Assembly (NCBI GenBank): GCA_023457715.1
Contig: JAEWKR010000088.1
Location: 1-16,116, forward strand
Direction: 5' to 3'
DNA: 16,116 bases
Source: Verrucomicrobiota bacterium
GTDB lineage: Bacteria > Verrucomicrobiota > Verrucomicrobiia > Opitutales > Opitutaceae
Below are positions 12,860-16,116 of this stretch, in pieces. Position 1 is the stretch's first letter; every line of letters starts with the position of its first letter. The position numbers and the translations under genes are program-made. Below the pieces are notes generated by a model that worked only from the letters and a program-made list of their open reading frames with translations, searched no databases and had not been told where the DNA came from.

Positions 12860-15800
12860 ATGTCCCTTCCCACCACCCGTTCCGTACCCCGCCGCCGCAT
12901 TGGCGCGCTGTTCTCCCTCCTTTTGCTCGCCGCTTCGCCCGTGCTCGCGCAAGTGGTCTCGACCAACTTCGACACCGGCGCCACCCAGGGCTGGAGCCCG
13001 CGCGGCCCGGTGACGCTGACTGCCGCCAGCGAGGTCGCCCGCAGTGGCGGGTTCAGCCTCAAGACCACCGGCCGGACGGCAGGGTGGAACGGGCCGGCGC
13101 TGGATCTGCGCACGCGGCTCGCGCGCGGCGCCAGCTATCAGGTCAGCGGATGGGTGCGGCTGGTGGCCGGCCAGCCGGCCTCGAGCCTGAAGTTCACGCT
13201 CGAGCGCGCGCCGGTGGGCGGCAGCAACACCTACAGCCAGGTCACCGCGGCGCAAAACACGACGGACGGCGCCTGGGTGCAGCTGCAGGGCACCCTGACG
13301 CTGCCGGCGGAGGAAAACCAGAATTGCACGCTGTACCTGGAGAGCTCCGATCCCACGTCGGCCTATTATCTCGACGATTTCACCATCGTGGCACTGACCA
13401 CGCCCAAATGCCCCGAACCCTTCGACCAGAGCGGCTTTTACACCGACTTCGAGTCGGGCGGCACGCAGGCGTGGAGTCCGCGCGGCGCCGCCGTGCTGAC
13501 CAACAGCACCGCCGCCGCGTACGCTGGCACCCGCAGTCTTTCGGTGACCGGTCGCGCCGCCTCCTGGCAGGGTCCGGGCATCAATGTGCTCTGCAAGCTG
13601 CACAAGGGATCGAAGTACCTGATCTCCGCCTGGGTCCGGCTGCAGCCAGGCCAGCCGGCGTCGCAGTTCCGCCTGAGCCTGCAGGCCGGGCTCGCCGGGG
13701 CCACGACGTTCCACACCGTGGTGGGGAACACCGATGTCACCGACGCGGCCTGGGTGAATCTGTCGACGGAATACACCTTCGGCCTCGATGTGGACCAGCT
13801 CACGATGTACATCGAGACCGCGGCCGGCACGGCGTCGTTCTACGTTGATGACGTCCTGGTCTCCCACCTTCCGCCGAGGCCGATCCAGCACGACATCCCT
13901 TCGTTGAAGGACGTTCTCGCGCCCTATTTCCCGATCGGCGCCGCGCTGGAGCCGCAGAACCTCATCGGGCAGCAGGCGGAACTGCTCCTCAAGCACTTCG
14001 ACCAGTTCACCGCCGGCAACTCGATGAAGTGGGACGCGCTGCAACCCACCGAGGGCACGTTCAATTTCACCCGCGCCGACGCGCTGGCCAATTTCGCCCG
14101 CACGCACGGTCTGCGGATGCGCGGGCACACGCTGCTCTGGCATAGCCAGAACCCCGCCTGGCTCTTCCGCGACGCCGCCGGCAACGCCCTGCAGCCCGGC
14201 AATCCCGACCACCGGGCCCTGATGCTGGCCCGGCTCGAAAACCACATTCGCACCGTGGTGCAGCGTTACGGCGACATCGTTGATTCGTGGGACGTGGTGA
14301 ACGAGGTGATCGAGGCCTCGCAGCCGGGCGGGCTCCGCAACTCCCCCTGGCTGCAGATCGTCGGACCCGACTACATCGACCACGCATTCCGGCTGGCCCG
14401 GCAGTACGCGGGCGATGCCGCGCTGTACATCAACGACTACAGCACGACCGACGCGCCGAAGCGCGCCGCGCTGCAGGCCGTCGTGCAGGGCCTGCTCGAC
14501 CGCGGCGTGCCGGTGGACGGGGTGGGGCACCAGATGCACAACAACGTGCAGTGGCCCCCGCTGGCCGACATCCGCGCCACCCTGCAGCTCTTCGCCGGGA
14601 TGGGCTTGATGAACGAAATCACCGAAATGGACATCAGCGCCTATACCAACAGCACGGATACGGCGCCCGTCAGCGAGCAGGTGCTGGTGCAGCAGGGCTA
14701 CCGCTACCGCGACACGTTCAACGTGTACCGCGAGCTCAGCCCCTACATCAACAGCGTCACCCTGTGGGGCCTGGGCGACGACAGCAGCTGGCTGAAGACC
14801 TTCCCGATCCGCCGCGACGACAAGCCGCTGCTCTTCGACGAGCAGCTCCAGGCGAAACACGCGTACTGGGGCGTCGTCGATCCGACCCAGCTGCCCATCG
14901 TCCCCAAGAGCCTGCCCGTCGCGCAGGTGGAGCGCTGGAGCGTCGCCCAGCCGGCCACCTTCTGGGAAGCGCTCGCTCCCCAGCGGCTCGGGACCGTGAC
15001 CGCCGACGGAGTCAGCTGGGCGACCGTGCGGACCGGCTGGAACGGCGATGCACTGTACGTGCACGTGAACGTCACCGACGCCACCGCCGGCGGAAACGAC
15101 GGGGTCGATCTCTACCTCGGCGGCACCCGCTTCACCTTCGCCGGCTTCGGCCGCCACCGGGTGAACGGTGCCGATGCGCTGCTGCGCCCCAGGCAGGGCG
15201 GTTACGAACTGCGGGCCACGCTGCCCGCGGGCCAGGCGCTGGCCGTGGGCGGCACGTTGAAGTTCGATGTGCGCGTCACCGATGGCGCCACCGGCGAGCG
15301 GCTCTCGTGGAGCGACACCAAACACGCGCAGGACGTGTCGACGGCGAATCGCGGCACGTTGACGCTGCTCGGCGAACGGCAGCTGATCCGGACGCTGGCC
15401 GGCACGCCGACGATCGACGGCGAGGTGGACGCGGCCTGGGCGAAGACCGATGCGTTCGAAACCCGGACGTTCGTGCTGGGCTCGGGCGGGGCGACGGCAA
15501 ACGTGCGCACGCTCTGGGACGACACCCACGTCTACGTGCTCGCGGAAGTGACCGATCCCGTGCTGAGCAAGGCCAGCGCCAATGTGTGGGAGCAGGATTC
15601 GATCGAAATCTTCGTCGACGGCAACAACGGCCAGACCCAGACGTACCAGGGCGACGACGCGCAGTACCGCGTCAACTTCGACAACGAGCAAAGCTATGGC
15701 GGCGCGGCCTCCGCCAGCCGGTTCACCACCGCGGCGCGGCGGACCGCCACCGGCTACGTGATCGAGGCGGCGATCCTGGTGCCGGAACTCGCCACCCTGG

Positions 15801-15970
15801 CCTCGCCGGAACGCGACGGCACGTTCATTGGTTTCGATCTGCAGGTGAACGACGATGGCGCCGGTGACGGCGTGCGTTCGAGCGTCGCGACCTGGAACGA
15901 TCGTTCCGGCAACAACTACCTGAACCCGTCGAATTTCGGCGTCCTTCAGCTGGTGCGAACGGGCCGGTAG
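12860..15970 (+). CDS. secreted multimodular endo-1,4-beta-xylanase (CBM22-CBM22-GH10-CBM9-CBM9)
   Basis: Hydrolyses internal beta-1,4 bonds of xylan outside the cell. The 1036-residue protein has a Sec signal peptide (1-30, RRRIGALFSLLLLAASPVLA) and two tandem CBM22-type modules (about 31-178 and 193-337) that share WSPRG and SxWVRLxxGQPAS. The GH10 barrel spans about 344-680: acid/base Glu482 in WDVVNEV, nucleophile Glu589 in ITEMDIS, and GHTLLWHSQNPAW. Two CBM9-type modules end the protein (about 690-837 and 851-1036). The second is the better preserved, with TIDGEVDAAW, NVWEQDSIEIFVD and DDAQYRVNF. Module order and length resemble Thermotoga XynA. ATG 12860 puts the signal peptide at the N-terminus; the open frame continues to 12764. 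No membrane anchor or sorting signal is seen at the C-terminus, so free secretion is likely. No Shine-Dalgarno. Confidence 0.96.
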   Translation: MSLPTTRSVPRRRIGALFSLLLLAASPVLAQVVSTNFDTGATQGWSPRGPVTLTAASEVARSGGFSLKTTGRTAGWNGPALDLRTRLARGASYQVSGWVRLVAGQPASSLKFTLERAPVGGSNTYSQVTAAQNTTDGAWVQLQGTLTLPAEENQNCTLYLESSDPTSAYYLDDFTIVALTTPKCPEPFDQSGFYTDFESGGTQAWSPRGAAVLTNSTAAAYAGTRSLSVTGRAASWQGPGINVLCKLHKGSKYLISAWVRLQPGQPASQFRLSLQAGLAGATTFHTVVGNTDVTDAAWVNLSTEYTFGLDVDQLTMYIETAAGTASFYVDDVLVSHLPPRPIQHDIPSLKDVLAPYFPIGAALEPQNLIGQQAELLLKHFDQFTAGNSMKWDALQPTEGTFNFTRADALANFARTHGLRMRGHTLLWHSQNPAWLFRDAAGNALQPGNPDHRALMLARLENHIRTVVQRYGDIVDSWDVVNEVIEASQPGGLRNSPWLQIVGPDYIDHAFRLARQYAGDAALYINDYSTTDAPKRAALQAVVQGLLDRGVPVDGVGHQMHNNVQWPPLADIRATLQLFAGMGLMNEITEMDISAYTNSTDTAPVSEQVLVQQGYRYRDTFNVYRELSPYINSVTLWGLGDDSSWLKTFPIRRDDKPLLFDEQLQAKHAYWGVVDPTQLPIVPKSLPVAQVERWSVAQPATFWEALAPQRLGTVTADGVSWATVRTGWNGDALYVHVNVTDATAGGNDGVDLYLGGTRFTFAGFGRHRVNGADALLRPRQGGYELRATLPAGQALAVGGTLKFDVRVTDGATGERLSWSDTKHAQDVSTANRGTLTLLGERQLIRTLAGTPTIDGEVDAAWAKTDAFETRTFVLGSGGATANVRTLWDDTHVYVLAEVTDPVLSKASANVWEQDSIEIFVDGNNGQTQTYQGDDAQYRVNFDNEQSYGGAASASRFTTAARRTATGYVIEAAILVPELATLASPERDGTFIGFDLQVNDDGAGDGVRSSVATWNDRSGNNYLNPSNFGVLQLVRTGR

Positions 15971-16017
15971 CGCGAACGAACCCACCACATAGCCGGAACG
16001 ATGCAGACGGATTAACC

Positions 16018-16047
16018 ACGAATGGACACGAATGAACACGAATAGGA
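16018..16047. repeat. three decamer repeats downstream of the xylanase
   Basis: ACGAATGGAC, ACGAATGAAC and ACGAATAGGA follow one another directly, 47 bases after the xylanase stop. The period is 10, unlike the heptamer arrays elsewhere, and only one orientation is present. The run resembles iterated ACACGAATG words that I associate with intergenic DNA of Verrucomicrobia and relatives; that association is from memory and was not searched. Confidence 0.6.
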
Positions 16048-16059
16048 GAGGAAACTCGA

Positions 16060-16110
16060 ATGCAGCCCGTCCGTAGTCCCGCTCACTGTTTTGTGCCTGC
16101 GCGGAAGTGA
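16060..16110 (+). CDS. possible 16-residue leader peptide
   Basis: ATG 16060 is preceded by AGGAGAGG eight bases upstream, the only canonical Shine-Dalgarno in the window. The frame encodes MQPVRSPAHCFVPARK and stops at TGA 16108-16110, where a new ATG (16110-16112) overlaps in a TGATG arrangement. It may be a leader peptide coupled to a gene beyond the window edge, or chance. No coding statistics are possible at this length. Confidence 0.2.
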   Translation: MQPVRSPAHCFVPARK

Positions 16111-16116
16111 TGATTT

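Noticed and set aside
12842..16039. A 1065-codon open frame on the minus strand opposite the xylanase
   Set aside because: It mirrors the xylanase in codon register, is dominated by Arg, Gly, Ala, Val and His as expected of antisense GC-rich DNA, and shows no domain motif.
1..16116. tRNA, rRNA, riboswitch, transposase or integrase genes
   Set aside because: None was recognised on either strand by reading for conserved tRNA arms, rRNA words or recombinase motifs; a covariance-model search was not possible.

Overview
The window is GC-rich, densely coded bacterial DNA. The gene set is a short Ppx/GppA phosphatase, RsmI, MalQ, a PocR-type AraC regulator, Verrucomicrobia-style histidine kinases with a long DHp insertion, and a modular GH10 xylanase. 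Intergenic repeats made of short iterated words, and the near absence of Shine-Dalgarno motifs, add to this. Together they suggest Verrucomicrobiota, probably an Opitutaceae-like polysaccharide degrader. This placement is inference; the window has no rRNA or other phylogenetic marker.

Left part (1-5398), mostly housekeeping. A possible C-terminal codon run and a REP-like palindrome come first. Then follow an RluA-family 23S pseudouridine synthase (+), and on the minus strand a Ppx/GppA phosphatase, rsmI, a 53-residue lipoprotein and malQ. Several boundaries carry hairpins or arrays of heptamers arranged as inverted repeats.

Middle part (5399-10393), a signalling block. A PocR/AraC regulator (-) is divergent from a four-gene plus-strand cluster: a PAS histidine kinase, a single-domain Rcp1/CheY-like receiver, a REC-PAS-HisKA_3 kinase that overlaps the receiver gene by four bases, and a NarL/LuxR-type response regulator. 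The simplest reading is a branched phosphorelay: the first kinase and the receiver(s) feed the REC-gated second kinase, which drives the NarL-type regulator. A palindrome-bearing spacer separates the two directions.

Right part (10394-16116), secreted hydrolases. An exported S9-family peptidase (-) is divergent from a 1036-residue exported xylanase (+) with the module order CBM22-CBM22-GH10-CBM9-CBM9. The window ends in a decamer repeat and a tiny reading frame that has the only canonical Shine-Dalgarno sequence in the window.

The least ordinary signal is a set of period-7 word arrays at gene 3' ends (1303-1361, 3402-3510, 10396-10522, and a short one at 5366-5386). Three of them are arranged head-to-head. 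Their units differ between loci but fit a common RTYYCWN-like pattern. One array supplies the last 12 codons and the stop codon of malQ.
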